DNA of 64,000 nucleotides from Candidatus Poribacteria bacterium (GTDB lineage: Bacteria; Poribacteria; WGA-4E; PCPOR2b): the NCBI GenBank assembly GCA_022822005.1, contig JAJECO010000054.1:1-64000 (forward strand), read 5' to 3'. Both the position numbers and the translations under genes were made by a program. The notes under the pieces were generated by a model. The model was given only the letters and a program-made list of their open reading frames with translations, did not search any database and was not told the origin of the DNA. Each line of letters begins with the position of its first letter. The stretch's first letter is position 1. Positions 9,064-19,047 of the stretch are shown here, one piece after another.

Positions 9064-11385
9064 ATGAAGCGCTCGGTTTTATCGTTTGCAATCGTTTTTC
9101 TTATTCTCTTATGTGTAAATAGTTACGCGGAATTCCCTCACCAATTTCTGTTAGGGCATACTGGACGTGTGCTCGCAGTTGAGTATAGCCTCGACGGAAA
9201 GTGGCTCGCTTCCGGGGGCGCGAATGAAATTCGCATTTGGGAGGTCAATGTCAATGAACCTATATATACCCTAATTGGGCATGGGGGAAAAGTTGAAGAC
9301 CTTGCATTCCGCCCCAACGGCAATCTCGCATCTGCCTCGGTTGATGGGACTGTTCGACTGTGGGAGGTCCAGACGCAACGGGAAATTCGTGCGTTTGAGG
9401 GACATCTTGGACAGGTCACATCTGTAGATTTTAATTCCACCGGAAGTCGTATCGTTTCTGGATCACGGGATCGAACGCTCAAGTTGTGGGAAGCAGATAC
9501 CGGTAAACTTCTGGCGACGCTTGAAGGGCATACAGACGTTGTCTGGTCTGTTGCATTCAGTCCTAATGGCAGTATGATCGCCTCCGGATCCGAGGATGGC
9601 ACGGTGCGTGTTTGGGATGCGTCGGCCGGTTCACCGCTCCATGAATTGACTGGGCATACACAAGGGGTTCTTTCTGTGGCATTCCATCCCGATAGCCACC
9701 TCATCGCGTCAGGGGGTAGAGATGGGAACGTCCAACTCTGGGACCTCAATCCGACGGAATCCGAAGACACTATCGGGGAGACGGAACCGTTTGCAACCTA
9801 TGACCGCCAAGTGATGTCAGTTGGTTTTAATCCTAACGGGCGCCTCCTCGCTGTTGGTCTTCTCAATTCACTGGTTGACAACACTCTTAAATTGTGGGAT
9901 GTCTTGACCCGCTCAGAATTCCAATCTTTCGATACGCAGCTCATACACGATCTATCGTTCAGTCCAACGCGTCCCCAACTCGCGGTCGCGGGGGCAGCCG
10001 AGGGAACAATCACTATTTGGAATTCAAGTCATGTGAGACCGGCACTCCTTGAGCCGCAAGCCGGCGAGTTTGTCAGACCCTCGCAGATCAACTTGAAGTG
10101 GGAAACCGTTGAAAATGCAGTCTATTATGATATCGAAATTTCAAGCACTTCAAACTTTATTGCAGAGAATACACAGTTAGTAACTGTTACTGCGACTGAG
10201 CTATCCTTTGAGGCTGAAAACAATATTTCCCATTATTGGTGGCGTGTTCGTGCTGGTAGTTTCGGTGGGCTCAGTGCTTGGTCTGAAGTCCGGGATTTTC
10301 GAGCACCGGGTTGTGTGGTCAGGATAGCACCGTCCGTCCGACGAATCAATTTAGGAGAGGAATTTGCTGTCGATATTTTCGTCGAATCTGTTATCGACTT
10401 GCAAGGGTTTGGCTTCGATTTGCGGTGGACTAATCCTGACGCACTTACATTTGTAACTGTTACCAGGTTTCGCGATATCTTTGGCGAATCTGGGATTGGA
10501 CATCAGCCGACGGAGCCGCCCGACCAAATAAATGGGATATACAAGAACATCAGCGCCGCTAAAACTGGAGTGAGTGGAATAACCGGTAGCGGTATCGTGT
10601 TAGGTGCCTCATTTCGGGCAAAAGCTGTCGGAATGAGTAGAATTCAGTTGCAAAATCTTATCCTTGTTGATTCGAATCAAGAACGAATCGATTGTGAAAT
10701 CCGTGAGTTAAAAGTGCTGGTCGAAGAACTTGTCCGGCCTTGGGATGTCAATGTTGACGGGGTTGTGGATATTTTTGATCTCAGTACCGTTGTGCGATAC
10801 TTTGGGCAGCCGGTTCCAACAGATTTGGATGTCTATCCGGACGTCAACGGTGATGGTGTTGTTGATTTTAATGACGTTATGCAGGTGGGTGCACATTTTG
10901 GAGAATCTTATCTGACTGATGAAACCCGTGCTGCACCGCAAGCCACCGTTGAATCCGTGCACTTAATCTCACCGACATTACGCAAGCAGCTTGAATCGGT
11001 TTACCGCGAGCTCCTGTTGATGCCTGAAAATTCCTCAGAGCTTATTCGGACGAAGCAGGTCTTACGGCAGCTTCTTTTTTCATCGATTTCAGTGCATAAT
11101 CAGCTGCTTCAAAACTACCCTAACCCGTTTAACCCAGAGACGTGGATCCCCTTCCGGCTTGCTTCAGCCGGTCAGGTTAGTATCGAGATTTATGATACTA
11201 CTGGCACATTGGTTCGCCAGCTTAACTTAGGATATCTAATGCCCGGACACTATCTGAGTCGGGCAAACGCAGCGTACTGGGATGGGACAAATAGATATGG
11301 TGAATCTGTCGCCAGCGGGGTCTATTTCTACACACTCTCCACAGCGTCCTTCCATGCAACCCGGAAAATGATTATTAGCAAGTAG
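9064..11385 (+). CDS. Exported WD40 - cohesin-like - dockerin protein with T9SS-like C-terminal tail
   Basis: The start chosen is the ATG at 9064, with GAGGG five bases upstream; it opens a clean signal peptide (MKRSVLSFAIVF to SYA). The 773-residue protein has, in order: seven or so WD40 repeats (about 25-325, with repeated H-x-x-x-V-x-S-V-x-F and LWD motifs), an FN3-like domain (about 335-415), a cohesin-like domain (about 420-550), a type I dockerin with two calcium loops (DVNVDGVVDIFDLS and DVNGDGVVDFNDVM), and a C-terminal tail with NYPNPFNPETWIP ending in ATRKMIISK. The tail is the Por-secretion or FlgD-like module common in secreted proteins of this lineage. Carrying both cohesin and dockerin suggests protein-protein assembly at the cell surface, not cellulose breakdown. 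Confidence 0.8.
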   Translation: MKRSVLSFAIVFLILLCVNSYAEFPHQFLLGHTGRVLAVEYSLDGKWLASGGANEIRIWEVNVNEPIYTLIGHGGKVEDLAFRPNGNLASASVDGTVRLWEVQTQREIRAFEGHLGQVTSVDFNSTGSRIVSGSRDRTLKLWEADTGKLLATLEGHTDVVWSVAFSPNGSMIASGSEDGTVRVWDASAGSPLHELTGHTQGVLSVAFHPDSHLIASGGRDGNVQLWDLNPTESEDTIGETEPFATYDRQVMSVGFNPNGRLLAVGLLNSLVDNTLKLWDVLTRSEFQSFDTQLIHDLSFSPTRPQLAVAGAAEGTITIWNSSHVRPALLEPQAGEFVRPSQINLKWETVENAVYYDIEISSTSNFIAENTQLVTVTATELSFEAENNISHYWWRVRAGSFGGLSAWSEVRDFRAPGCVVRIAPSVRRINLGEEFAVDIFVESVIDLQGFGFDLRWTNPDALTFVTVTRFRDIFGESGIGHQPTEPPDQINGIYKNISAAKTGVSGITGSGIVLGASFRAKAVGMSRIQLQNLILVDSNQERIDCEIRELKVLVEELVRPWDVNVDGVVDIFDLSTVVRYFGQPVPTDLDVYPDVNGDGVVDFNDVMQVGAHFGESYLTDETRAAPQATVESVHLISPTLRKQLESVYRELLLMPENSSELIRTKQVLRQLLFSSISVHNQLLQNYPNPFNPETWIPFRLASAGQVSIEIYDTTGTLVRQLNLGYLMPGHYLSRANAAYWDGTNRYGESVASGVYFYTLSTASFHATRKMIISK

Positions 11386-11468
11386 GGAGGCGTAGCATCT
11401 CAAGGCAAAATAGGTCTCACTCTCTGTTACTCGCAGAACAATATCTCGGTAAGGAGATCTCAATTATC

Positions 11469-11786
11469 ATGGACAGACCTCTCGGCAGCAAGCACCCTAA
11501 ACACGGTTTTGTCTACGAGGTCAATTACGGCTATGTTCTCGGAACACAATCCGCTGACTGCGAAGAATTAGATGCCTATTATCTGGGGGTCAACCGACCT
11601 CTACACGCAGCAGAGGGTAAATGTATTGCCATTATCCACCGGTTGAACGACGACGATGACAAGTTAGTTATAATTCCAGGAACCCAGACGAATCTAAGTG
11701 ACAGCGAAATCGCCAAAGCAGTCGACTTTCAAGAACAGTGGTTCGATTATGAAATTCTTCGAACACACACTTCAAACTGCTATTGA
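11469..11786 (+). CDS. Small inorganic-pyrophosphatase-like protein
   Basis: This is a 105-residue soluble protein starting at an ATG, with TAAGGAGA upstream. The opening MDRPLGSKHPKHGFVYEVNYGYV and the following D-C-E-E-L-D-A-Y-Y-L-G resemble the core of family I inorganic pyrophosphatases, in which D-G-D/E-x-x-D binds metal. Here the Gly of that motif is Cys, and the protein is only about 60% of the usual length. It could be a divergent minimal pyrophosphatase-like hydrolase or a non-catalytic relative. It stands alone between two very large exported-protein genes. Confidence 0.6.
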   Translation: MDRPLGSKHPKHGFVYEVNYGYVLGTQSADCEELDAYYLGVNRPLHAAEGKCIAIIHRLNDDDDKLVIIPGTQTNLSDSEIAKAVDFQEQWFDYEILRTHTSNCY

Positions 11787-11842
11787 CTAAAACAACAAAT
11801 GGTAACAGCGCAATTAGCGTTTTTAGTTTGGACATGTAGACA

Positions 11843-14800
11843 ATGAGCGCATTTCTATATTTCTCCCGATCTTCTCATCTACACATCCCCATATCTTCCA
11901 AATATGCTTTTCGCTTTCCATTTCACCTTTCACTTTTCGCTTTCTTTCTTACGTTTTTCCTTTTAACGCCCGATATTACACATGCCCAGCAAAACTTCCA
12001 GTGGCGAAATTTCACGCGGATTGGTGATGATCTCAGCAGCAACAATATTAAAACTATCACCGAGGATCGATTCGGGCAAATCTGGTTGGGGACAGACAAG
12101 GGATTAAATCGTTTAGATGGGTTCTGGCGTGAAGCCGGTAGGTCGAATGGGGGTCCGCAAGAGACTGAAATTTTCAAGGTTCTTGAAGACACTGCAGGTT
12201 TCATCTGGATTGCTGCAGATACAGGAGTGTATCGAGGGGTATGGGAGGGTTCGCGAGGGCAGATCGATTGGTTGCAGCATTATACCCAAGGAGCGGGGCT
12301 GACCGATATCGGTGCGCGTGTTGTGACGATGATTCAAGACCAAAATGGTGGGATCTGGATCGGGACACCGCTTGGAGTCAACCGATTTGATGGCACAGTT
12401 TGGCACGCTGTGGACGGCGCAGAAATTGGACAACTCAATCAGGGAGTGCAGACTATCTATGAGGATAGCACTGGGGTTCTCTGGTTTGGGCTTTCACAGA
12501 ACAACCGCCGCCAAAGTGGCAATCTTATCAGTCGTTTCGATGGTGTAGGTTGGGAAATTTTTAGCGTAAACGACGGTTTGCCGAACGGTGATGTGCAGAC
12601 AATTTTGGAGGATAATCTCGGCAATCTTTGGGTCGGTACAACAGCCGGCGTGGCAATTTACGACGGTTCAGTTTGGCATGTTGTAACGACGCAGGATAGA
12701 CTTCTGGTCGGAAACAATGTGCAATCCATGATGAGTGATCGGGAGGGGATGATCTGGGTTGGGACTACGGCTGGTATCAGTCAATTTCGTCTCCCTGTAC
12801 AATTCTCAGCTACCACACTCCGTGACGTAGGACGCTGGCGTCATCTAACAAGAGCAAATGGCTTGGCAAGCAACAATATTCAAGCCCTGTTTGAAACACG
12901 GACCGGTGAGATCTGGATTGGAACACGCGATAATGGAGTCAATTTTTCAGATCGATCATGGAAATCGATTACGACAGATAACGGACTGAGTCACAATAGT
13001 GTGACAGCAATGTTGAAAGACAGACGGGATAGGCTTTGGGTCGGAACGCGCAATGGACTAAGCCTCTATACTCAGAATGGAGTTGAGTTGATCAGCGGGG
13101 TTCCAGGAAATGAGATTCGTGGGTTAGTCGAGGATCTTCGAAGCCGAATCTGGGTTGGAACAAATGGAGGTGTTGGCGTTTTCGATGGGGTGTCATGGGA
13201 AGTTTTTCGGATTCCAGATATTAACGTTAACAGTGTTCAATCCATTGTTGTTGATTCATCTGGCGATGTTTGGGCTGGAACAGGGTTTTTACCCACAGAT
13301 GATCTCCCCGGTTTAGACCGTTATGACGGACAACAGTGGGAAAGAAATCAGTTTCTGGAGATTGGTCGGACAATCGTGGCAATGTTTGTAGACTCGCAGG
13401 GGCGGGTCTACTTCGGCACTGTTGGCAACGAAGAACGGGGGAGCGATCTGTGGGTTTACGACGGATTGAATTTAAAACCAATCTATAGCCTACCTGAACC
13501 ATTCTCTATTCACACGATTTTAGAAGTGCCCAGCGGTGAGATCTGGGCGGGGACAGATACCGGTATTCAGATCTTTGACAGAGCGACGTTGAGACACATT
13601 GTTTCCCTGACAACTGCCGATGGATTGGCGGATAACCGTGTGCAGGCACTTTACCGTGATGAAGACAACCGGATCTGGATTGGAACCGCTGATGGCGTCA
13701 GTTTATTCCAAAACGATCGGTTTGAGCGGACGCTTACAGCGAGTGATGGGCTGAACAGTAACAACGTCTCCGCAATTGCCAAAGTGGACGATCTGTTCTG
13801 GTTTGGTAGCAGAGATGATGGTGGGCTAAGCGTCTTCAGTCCGGAGAAGGCTCCGCCGCGCACACGGATTAGCGACGGACCGAAAAACGGTGAAATTGTT
13901 GGGGATAAAAGCGTTGTCTTTAAGTTTGAAGGTGGCGATGCGAGTACGCCAACTGTGGAACTCCGTTATGTTTACCAACTTGACAATGGTCCGTTGATTT
14001 CTACCGACGATTTAGGCCGCGATGAGCGGGCAGTATTATCAGGTCTCGAAGAAGGACTGCATGTCTTTATGGTCTATGCCATTGATAGGGAAGGTAACCA
14101 GGATATGGCGGGTGCAAGGGCGGAATTTGTAGTTGATTCCGTCGCTCCGATTGTGAGTATCACCGCCCCAGAAGCGGATGCTGTAATTGGCGGCGTGTAT
14201 GAAATAAAAGGTACTGCAACAGATGAAACGGATTTTCTGGATTATCAGATCCGTATCTTTCCCGGTGATTCAATTTCAGGTCAACCCTTGCGGTCTTTCG
14301 TTTCAACGGTACCCATCACAGGTGACACACTTTATCGATGGAATACACAAACAGTTGACGCTGGTTTATATACGATTGAGTTAATAGCACGGGATATTCC
14401 GAATGGCGATTACGATAGGCCACATCTTGCCACTACATCGGTCACGGTTGAAGTTGATAGGCTTCGTCCGCAAGTTGAAATCCTTGCTCCCGCTGAGAAT
14501 GAACAAGTGTCACAGAGCATTGAGATTCGTGGTACCGCAAATGACCGAAATTTCAAGGAATATGTTATTGAATACGGTTCCGGAGAATCGCCTGATACTT
14601 GGTTGCCTATATCGAAACCGCCATCGTTTCCAAGTCCTGTCACCGATGATATATTGGCGTTATGGGAGGTGCCAAGTTTATCGGGGCGATACACGTTGCG
14701 GCTTATTGTGGCAGATACAGCGGGGCATAGAGAAGTTGATCAGGTGCATATATTCTTCAACCCAACTGTAAATCATGAAACTGGTGGTATAGTGGAAAGT

Positions 14801-15466
14801 CATGACAATCGCGCCAAAATCACGTTTCCGCCCAACAGCCTGCCACGGACAATCGTTGTGACTGTGAACCCAGCGACAGAGCAATCTGCGCTCCCTGTTT
14901 CCCCGAATCCGATACAGGTTTACAATTTTGCACCTGAAGATCTGCGGTTACACCGGTTGAAGCCAGCAGTTATTGAATTTTCTATCAAGGATACAGCACT
15001 GTTTTCGCGTTCCACACCAAGAGAAACCTTGACAATCGCTCGCTGGGAGGGCAACACATGGCTCCCTATTGGGGGGACAATTGATGCACAGCGCGGAACC
15101 ATCTCAACAGTGGTTTCGAGACTCGGACGGTATGCCATCATAACAAGACCTGCTGTGGAGACGGAAGAGACCACTATTATCTCCGATCTAACATGCCAGC
15201 CGCGCGTATTCTCGGCAAGCCGGGAATCAACCTGGATCTCGTTTCGATTAAATCGCCCCGATGACATAACGATTAAGATCTATAATGAAGCCGGACGATT
15301 GCGACGGCTACTAAGAGAATCAGAACCGTTGTCCGTCGGAGGACATGTTTTCGAGTGGGACGGTCACGACGATAAGGATCAGCGGGTGGTCAGCAATTAT
15401 TATTTCGTTACCGTTGAGGGCGAGGGAGCGTTGGGGACGAAAGTGGTGGTGGTACAGAATGACTAA
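11843..15466 (+). CDS. Large exported two-component-regulator-type beta-propeller protein
   Basis: This 1,207-residue protein has a long N-terminus with a hydrophobic stretch ending near THAQ, probably a signal peptide. Residues about 50-670 consist of Reg_prop blades (repeated G-x-I-W-I-G-T and D-R-x-G-x-I-W-x-G-T units such as GQIWLGTDKGLNRLDG), as in the periplasmic sensors of hybrid two-component systems. Three Ig-like domains follow (about 690-990, with SITAPEADAVIGG and EILAPAENEQVSQS starts), then a region with NSLPRTIVVTVNPA, and a FlgD-like C-terminus ending in KVVVVQND. There is no kinase domain, so this is a sensor-like propeller without a transmitter. No clear ribosome site precedes the ATG. 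Confidence 0.8.
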   Translation: MSAFLYFSRSSHLHIPISSKYAFRFPFHLSLFAFFLTFFLLTPDITHAQQNFQWRNFTRIGDDLSSNNIKTITEDRFGQIWLGTDKGLNRLDGFWREAGRSNGGPQETEIFKVLEDTAGFIWIAADTGVYRGVWEGSRGQIDWLQHYTQGAGLTDIGARVVTMIQDQNGGIWIGTPLGVNRFDGTVWHAVDGAEIGQLNQGVQTIYEDSTGVLWFGLSQNNRRQSGNLISRFDGVGWEIFSVNDGLPNGDVQTILEDNLGNLWVGTTAGVAIYDGSVWHVVTTQDRLLVGNNVQSMMSDREGMIWVGTTAGISQFRLPVQFSATTLRDVGRWRHLTRANGLASNNIQALFETRTGEIWIGTRDNGVNFSDRSWKSITTDNGLSHNSVTAMLKDRRDRLWVGTRNGLSLYTQNGVELISGVPGNEIRGLVEDLRSRIWVGTNGGVGVFDGVSWEVFRIPDINVNSVQSIVVDSSGDVWAGTGFLPTDDLPGLDRYDGQQWERNQFLEIGRTIVAMFVDSQGRVYFGTVGNEERGSDLWVYDGLNLKPIYSLPEPFSIHTILEVPSGEIWAGTDTGIQIFDRATLRHIVSLTTADGLADNRVQALYRDEDNRIWIGTADGVSLFQNDRFERTLTASDGLNSNNVSAIAKVDDLFWFGSRDDGGLSVFSPEKAPPRTRISDGPKNGEIVGDKSVVFKFEGGDASTPTVELRYVYQLDNGPLISTDDLGRDERAVLSGLEEGLHVFMVYAIDREGNQDMAGARAEFVVDSVAPIVSITAPEADAVIGGVYEIKGTATDETDFLDYQIRIFPGDSISGQPLRSFVSTVPITGDTLYRWNTQTVDAGLYTIELIARDIPNGDYDRPHLATTSVTVEVDRLRPQVEILAPAENEQVSQSIEIRGTANDRNFKEYVIEYGSGESPDTWLPISKPPSFPSPVTDDILALWEVPSLSGRYTLRLIVADTAGHREVDQVHIFFNPTVNHETGGIVESHDNRAKITFPPNSLPRTIVVTVNPATEQSALPVSPNPIQVYNFAPEDLRLHRLKPAVIEFSIKDTALFSRSTPRETLTIARWEGNTWLPIGGTIDAQRGTISTVVSRLGRYAIITRPAVETEETTIISDLTCQPRVFSASRESTWISFRLNRPDDITIKIYNEAGRLRRLLRESEPLSVGGHVFEWDGHDDKDQRVVSNYYFVTVEGEGALGTKVVVVQND

Positions 15467-15764
15467 GGAATGAAGTGCGAAGTGCAAAACGTGAGAGGCA
15501 GAATCTTGAAAGCCGAGAGAAGCGGCAAAGGAGGTTAGGAATCACAAAATGTCGCTTACTATGGTACACGCGAACTGTGGCTTTACTATCTTATTTGTAT
15601 CTGTTTTGACTTTTTAATGGTAAAATTACACAATCGAAATTGTTGGCTATCAAAACCCCTCTTATTAGAGTATAAATTTCCCGCCAACGGGCACGTAGGA
15701 AATTTCTATTGTCATAGATTTTGGAATATGTGTCTCGTCACCTATTAAAGAGTCTTCAGTCTCA
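15467..15764. other. Intergenic region with one imperfect hairpin
   Basis: No gene was found in these 298 bases. A nested inverted repeat is present: AAATTTCC at 15674-15681 pairs with GGAAATTT at 15698-15705, and CCCG at 15680 pairs with CGGG at 15688-15691 inside it. No T-tract follows, so it is not a convincing terminator. Confidence 0.5.
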
Positions 15765-17912
15765 ATGATATGGATTATAAAGAAACTGAGTGCGCTTCGC
15801 ACGATTTTTGGAATGCGATGCTGTCTCTCAGTATTATTCATCTTATTATATGCTACGACTGCGATATACGGTGTTGAAGAGCAAGCGAGAACAGGTGCCC
15901 GTGCGATCGGTATAGGGGGTGCATTTATTGGCGTTGCGGACGATGAAAACGCTGTGCGTCGGAATCCCGCTGGACTAACCCGTTTGGACAGGTATGCCGT
16001 AGGATTTGAGCAGACGCCATCTCGATTGTTTGATGCGTTGGAAACAAGCTATCTCAGCGCGGCGCTACCCACATCAGAGAAAATGGCACTCGGCATTGAT
16101 TGGCTACAAGTTGGCATAACAGACGAGGAACTTGATTCGAGTCGTAGCAGCTTCAATTTTGCTTATAGTTACGCCCCTGTGTCTCAATTATCCTTAGGGG
16201 CAAATCTGAAATACTTTACGTGGTCAATTGCGTTGGATGGCAGATCAAGAGGGGCAGCAACGGGTTGGGGCACGGATGTTGGTCTTCTGTACCAACCCTA
16301 TCCCCACTTGAAGTTAGGGATACTTGCACAAAATTTTATCGGTTTTGGATCTGGGGAAGGATTAAGTTACGGCACTTGGATACGACACGATTCAGATGTC
16401 AGCGAAAAGGTCTTCCCGACTGCCTATAAATTGGGGATTGCCTATCACCCCATGCCGAGGTGGCTAATCTCCGCAGATCTGACAGACCGATTGCAGCTCG
16501 GCACAGAATTTTTGCCGTATCGAAATTTTGCCCTCCGCGTCGGATTCCAGAAAGATTTGTATACACCGGAGCCGCCGACCTATTCGCTGGGCGGAAGCGT
16601 AAGATATGGATGGATGGATTTTAATATTGCCTATCTCATCCCGCCAACGTTGCCTCCAACTACCTATGTTGGGCTTTCGCTCAGCTTCGATTTTCGGAAG
16701 TTACCGGTGCTCATTGAGGAAGTTCACATAAGAAATCTGTATCCTGTTCTCTATCACTATTATGCTAAGAATCGGGAAATAGAAGTGGAGATTTTAGAGG
16801 ATAGCGCCACGCCGCCGGTATTTACTCCCGCTGATCGAGAGCGATACTATCCACTACCGGAGCAAGCCGATTCAATCGGCAGGATTTGGCTCAAAAACGA
16901 GAGCGATAAAGAGATAACCGTTCAAATCAAACTCTTTATTCCTGAATTTGTCGACAAAAAAGGCACGGAAGTTGCGTCTGATATTGATATCCCGGCCTCG
17001 AAGCGCGTTGCGGTATCAATAGAACGGTTGTTCTTAACGCAGCAGGCATTGAAATTGCGCCAGAGGCAACCTGTTGAAGCGCGGATTCAAGTGATTGAGA
17101 GCGGTGGTTCTGCCTATCGAACCTTTCCTGTAACATTTTCGTTACACGACAACCACTCAATCCTGTTGGATGATGTTGCTAAACTGGCTTGCTTTATCTC
17201 CTCCGAAAGCTCGGCGCAGGATTCAGCGATTGGAGCCTTTATCAATCAGGTCCGCACTGCATTTCAGGTGGAGGTTGATGCTGTTGACATACCAGAGAAC
17301 TTATATGTCGCTATGCTATTGTTTAATGCGCTGCACGGTATATCGTATGCGCGGGATCCAAATATACCACAGGGGAGCGGGACGATTGATGAGATTAAGT
17401 ATCCCCATGAAATGTTGGAGAGTCTTATGGGGCAGCGCTCAGGGGATGACGAGAGATCTACCTTTGGCGATTGTGATGATAGCACAGTTCTTTACTGCTC
17501 TTTGCTTGAATCGGCTGGCATCAAAACGGCACTTGTTCAACTACCAACTCATGTGTTAATGGCGTTCAATCTGGGCAATATTTCCGCTAAACAAGCACAA
17601 GAGATAGGCTTGCCCAATGATTACTATGTTACAGTCAACGGACAAGCTTGGATTCCGATTGAAACAACCCTTATCAGTGAGGGTTTTGCCACTGCATGGC
17701 AGGAGGGGCGTAAATCGCTCCAAGCGGTGAGCGTTGAAGCCGAAACTGTTGAGGACGCATGGGAAGAATATGGTGAGAGTTCCTTTTGGGGAGAGCCGAT
17801 CGAGTTTGCTATCCCGAAAGACCGTATCCAGAGCCGGATTGATGCGGACCTCGCCACTCCATGGATGAGCGAATTTTTGAACGCGGCGTCCCGCTCAGGA
17901 ATCGAAAGATGA
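15765..17912 (+). CDS. PorV/PorQ-like barrel fused to a transglutaminase-like domain
   Basis: This 715-residue protein opens with a signal peptide (to about residue 33). It continues with the PorV/PorQ/UPF0164 signature, in which ARTGARAIGIGGAFIGVADD and RRNPAGLTRL are the classic first strands of that outer-membrane barrel; the barrel runs to about 320. A beta-sandwich-like linker (about 325-470) leads to a transglutaminase-like domain with a candidate catalytic Cys in FGDCDDSTVLYCSLLESAGI and a His in LPTHVLMAFN, followed by a third acidic site near the WIPIETT motif. PorV-type proteins shuttle T9SS cargo, which fits the many sorting tails in this window. Fusion to a papain/transglutaminase fold is unusual; a peptidase or crosslinking role is inferred only. 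Confidence 0.7.
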   Translation: MIWIIKKLSALRTIFGMRCCLSVLFILLYATTAIYGVEEQARTGARAIGIGGAFIGVADDENAVRRNPAGLTRLDRYAVGFEQTPSRLFDALETSYLSAALPTSEKMALGIDWLQVGITDEELDSSRSSFNFAYSYAPVSQLSLGANLKYFTWSIALDGRSRGAATGWGTDVGLLYQPYPHLKLGILAQNFIGFGSGEGLSYGTWIRHDSDVSEKVFPTAYKLGIAYHPMPRWLISADLTDRLQLGTEFLPYRNFALRVGFQKDLYTPEPPTYSLGGSVRYGWMDFNIAYLIPPTLPPTTYVGLSLSFDFRKLPVLIEEVHIRNLYPVLYHYYAKNREIEVEILEDSATPPVFTPADRERYYPLPEQADSIGRIWLKNESDKEITVQIKLFIPEFVDKKGTEVASDIDIPASKRVAVSIERLFLTQQALKLRQRQPVEARIQVIESGGSAYRTFPVTFSLHDNHSILLDDVAKLACFISSESSAQDSAIGAFINQVRTAFQVEVDAVDIPENLYVAMLLFNALHGISYARDPNIPQGSGTIDEIKYPHEMLESLMGQRSGDDERSTFGDCDDSTVLYCSLLESAGIKTALVQLPTHVLMAFNLGNISAKQAQEIGLPNDYYVTVNGQAWIPIETTLISEGFATAWQEGRKSLQAVSVEAETVEDAWEEYGESSFWGEPIEFAIPKDRIQSRIDADLATPWMSEFLNAASRSGIER

Positions 17913-18065
17913 GCATCTCGGCGAAGGCAAGAGAACATTTACTTGTAGACCCAATTAGGATGTATTGGTGAAGTCTTTATTATACTATAAATATAGCATT
18001 TAGGTCTTAGTCCCTCGGATGACGATGGGGGTCATTTTGTAGGAAGAATCAATGTGGCAAAATAC

Positions 18066-18084
18066 GCAACCCGCAAGGGGTTGC
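18066..18084 (+). promoter_or_regulatory. Short hairpin next to the ribosome site of the 18101 gene
   Basis: GCAACCC (18066-18072) and GGGTTGC (18078-18084) form a perfect 7-bp stem ending four bases before the AGGAGGA ribosome site (18088-18094). It could influence translation initiation; this is inference from position only. Confidence 0.35.
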
Positions 18085-18100
18085 ATTAGGAGGAAAATCA

Positions 18101-18976
18101 ATGATAGCGCATAAAACCTTAATCTTTACGATCTGTTTACTCTGTACGGTGCTGGCGTACACGGCATATGCCGAATCGGAAGAGTCAACAGCGACATTTA
18201 CCTTTGGCAAGATAGAAATTCTGAAGACTGGCGAACAGGAGTGGCGCTTCTTGGAGAAGGGCATGGTCTTGGCTGTAGACGATTTGGTGCGAATGCCACC
18301 CTTCTCGCTGCTGCGATTAAAAATAGCAGATGATACCCGCTTACCAACCCTCTCAGGTGGACGTGAAGTATTTGTTGGCACATTAATCAATGAAGGACTG
18401 CGGCACAGAGAAACTCAAAAAGGAAGGCGGATTAGTGTAGATTCAGATGAAGATCCCGCGACCGATGTGTTACCCGTTGGTAATAAGCCAAAAACGCGGA
18501 ATCGTGCTTCGGCTTTTAAGGGGTTGCCTGCGATGAAGGTAAGCCAAAGTGAACTGGAAATCCTCCGTCACAAAATTGATCTGCTTCCCGATGAGTTTGT
18601 GTCGTTGGTTTCTCCTCTCCTCAGGTCCGCCGGAGAAAATGTGGAAGATCCTGCGTATCCTGCTCCCAATCTGGGCTTGGCTCGAAAAATCTACGGTGTA
18701 CTCAACGCGATTGACGTGGAAGCATTGCCTCGTCCTTTATTGTACGCTCAACTGCTTCATCATGCTGGTCTCAACGTTGACCTTGACGTAAATGAAAAAG
18801 GGCAACTGTTCGTCATTTTTGACAGTGAGGTGCTTTCCAACGACGCAAAGCAGATTGCTGCCAATCAGCAGTTAATCCATATGAGGCAAGGGGCAGATAC
18901 GATCTGGATTGCTGTCGAGGTCCAATCATCTCAGCAGAATTTCACGACAGCATGGTATCAAGGAAGCCAGCAGTAG
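18101..18976 (+). CDS. Exported FecR-like domain protein, function unknown
   Basis: This is a 291-residue protein with a strong ribosome site (AGGAGGA, 7 bases upstream) and a signal peptide ending in AYA. Residues about 28-90 (ATFTFGKIEILKTGEQEWRFLEKG, VDDLVRM, SLLRLKIAD) resemble the FecR-type beta domain, with its 'V-x-x-G-D-x-I-x-T' edge. The rest is helical with no recognised domain. It precedes a CHASE2 sensor kinase by 71 bases and may supply a periplasmic input to it, but that is inferred from gene order. Confidence 0.5.
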   Translation: MIAHKTLIFTICLLCTVLAYTAYAESEESTATFTFGKIEILKTGEQEWRFLEKGMVLAVDDLVRMPPFSLLRLKIADDTRLPTLSGGREVFVGTLINEGLRHRETQKGRRISVDSDEDPATDVLPVGNKPKTRNRASAFKGLPAMKVSQSELEILRHKIDLLPDEFVSLVSPLLRSAGENVEDPAYPAPNLGLARKIYGVLNAIDVEALPRPLLYAQLLHHAGLNVDLDVNEKGQLFVIFDSEVLSNDAKQIAANQQLIHMRQGADTIWIAVEVQSSQQNFTTAWYQGSQQ

Positions 18977-19047
18977 ATAGGAAACAGGGGAGTAATAAGT
19001 CCGTGAGCAGATGAGGTGAGTACACAATTTACGCCTCACAAAAGTTT

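Noticed and set aside
9064-11385. Cellulosome component
   Set aside because: Cohesin and dockerin are present, but there is no carbohydrate-active enzyme or scaffold protein in the window; the WD40 and sorting-tail context points to surface assembly.
11843-15466. Hybrid two-component sensor
   Set aside because: The propeller is of the sensor type, but the protein ends in Ig-like and FlgD-like domains, with no membrane helix, kinase or receiver.
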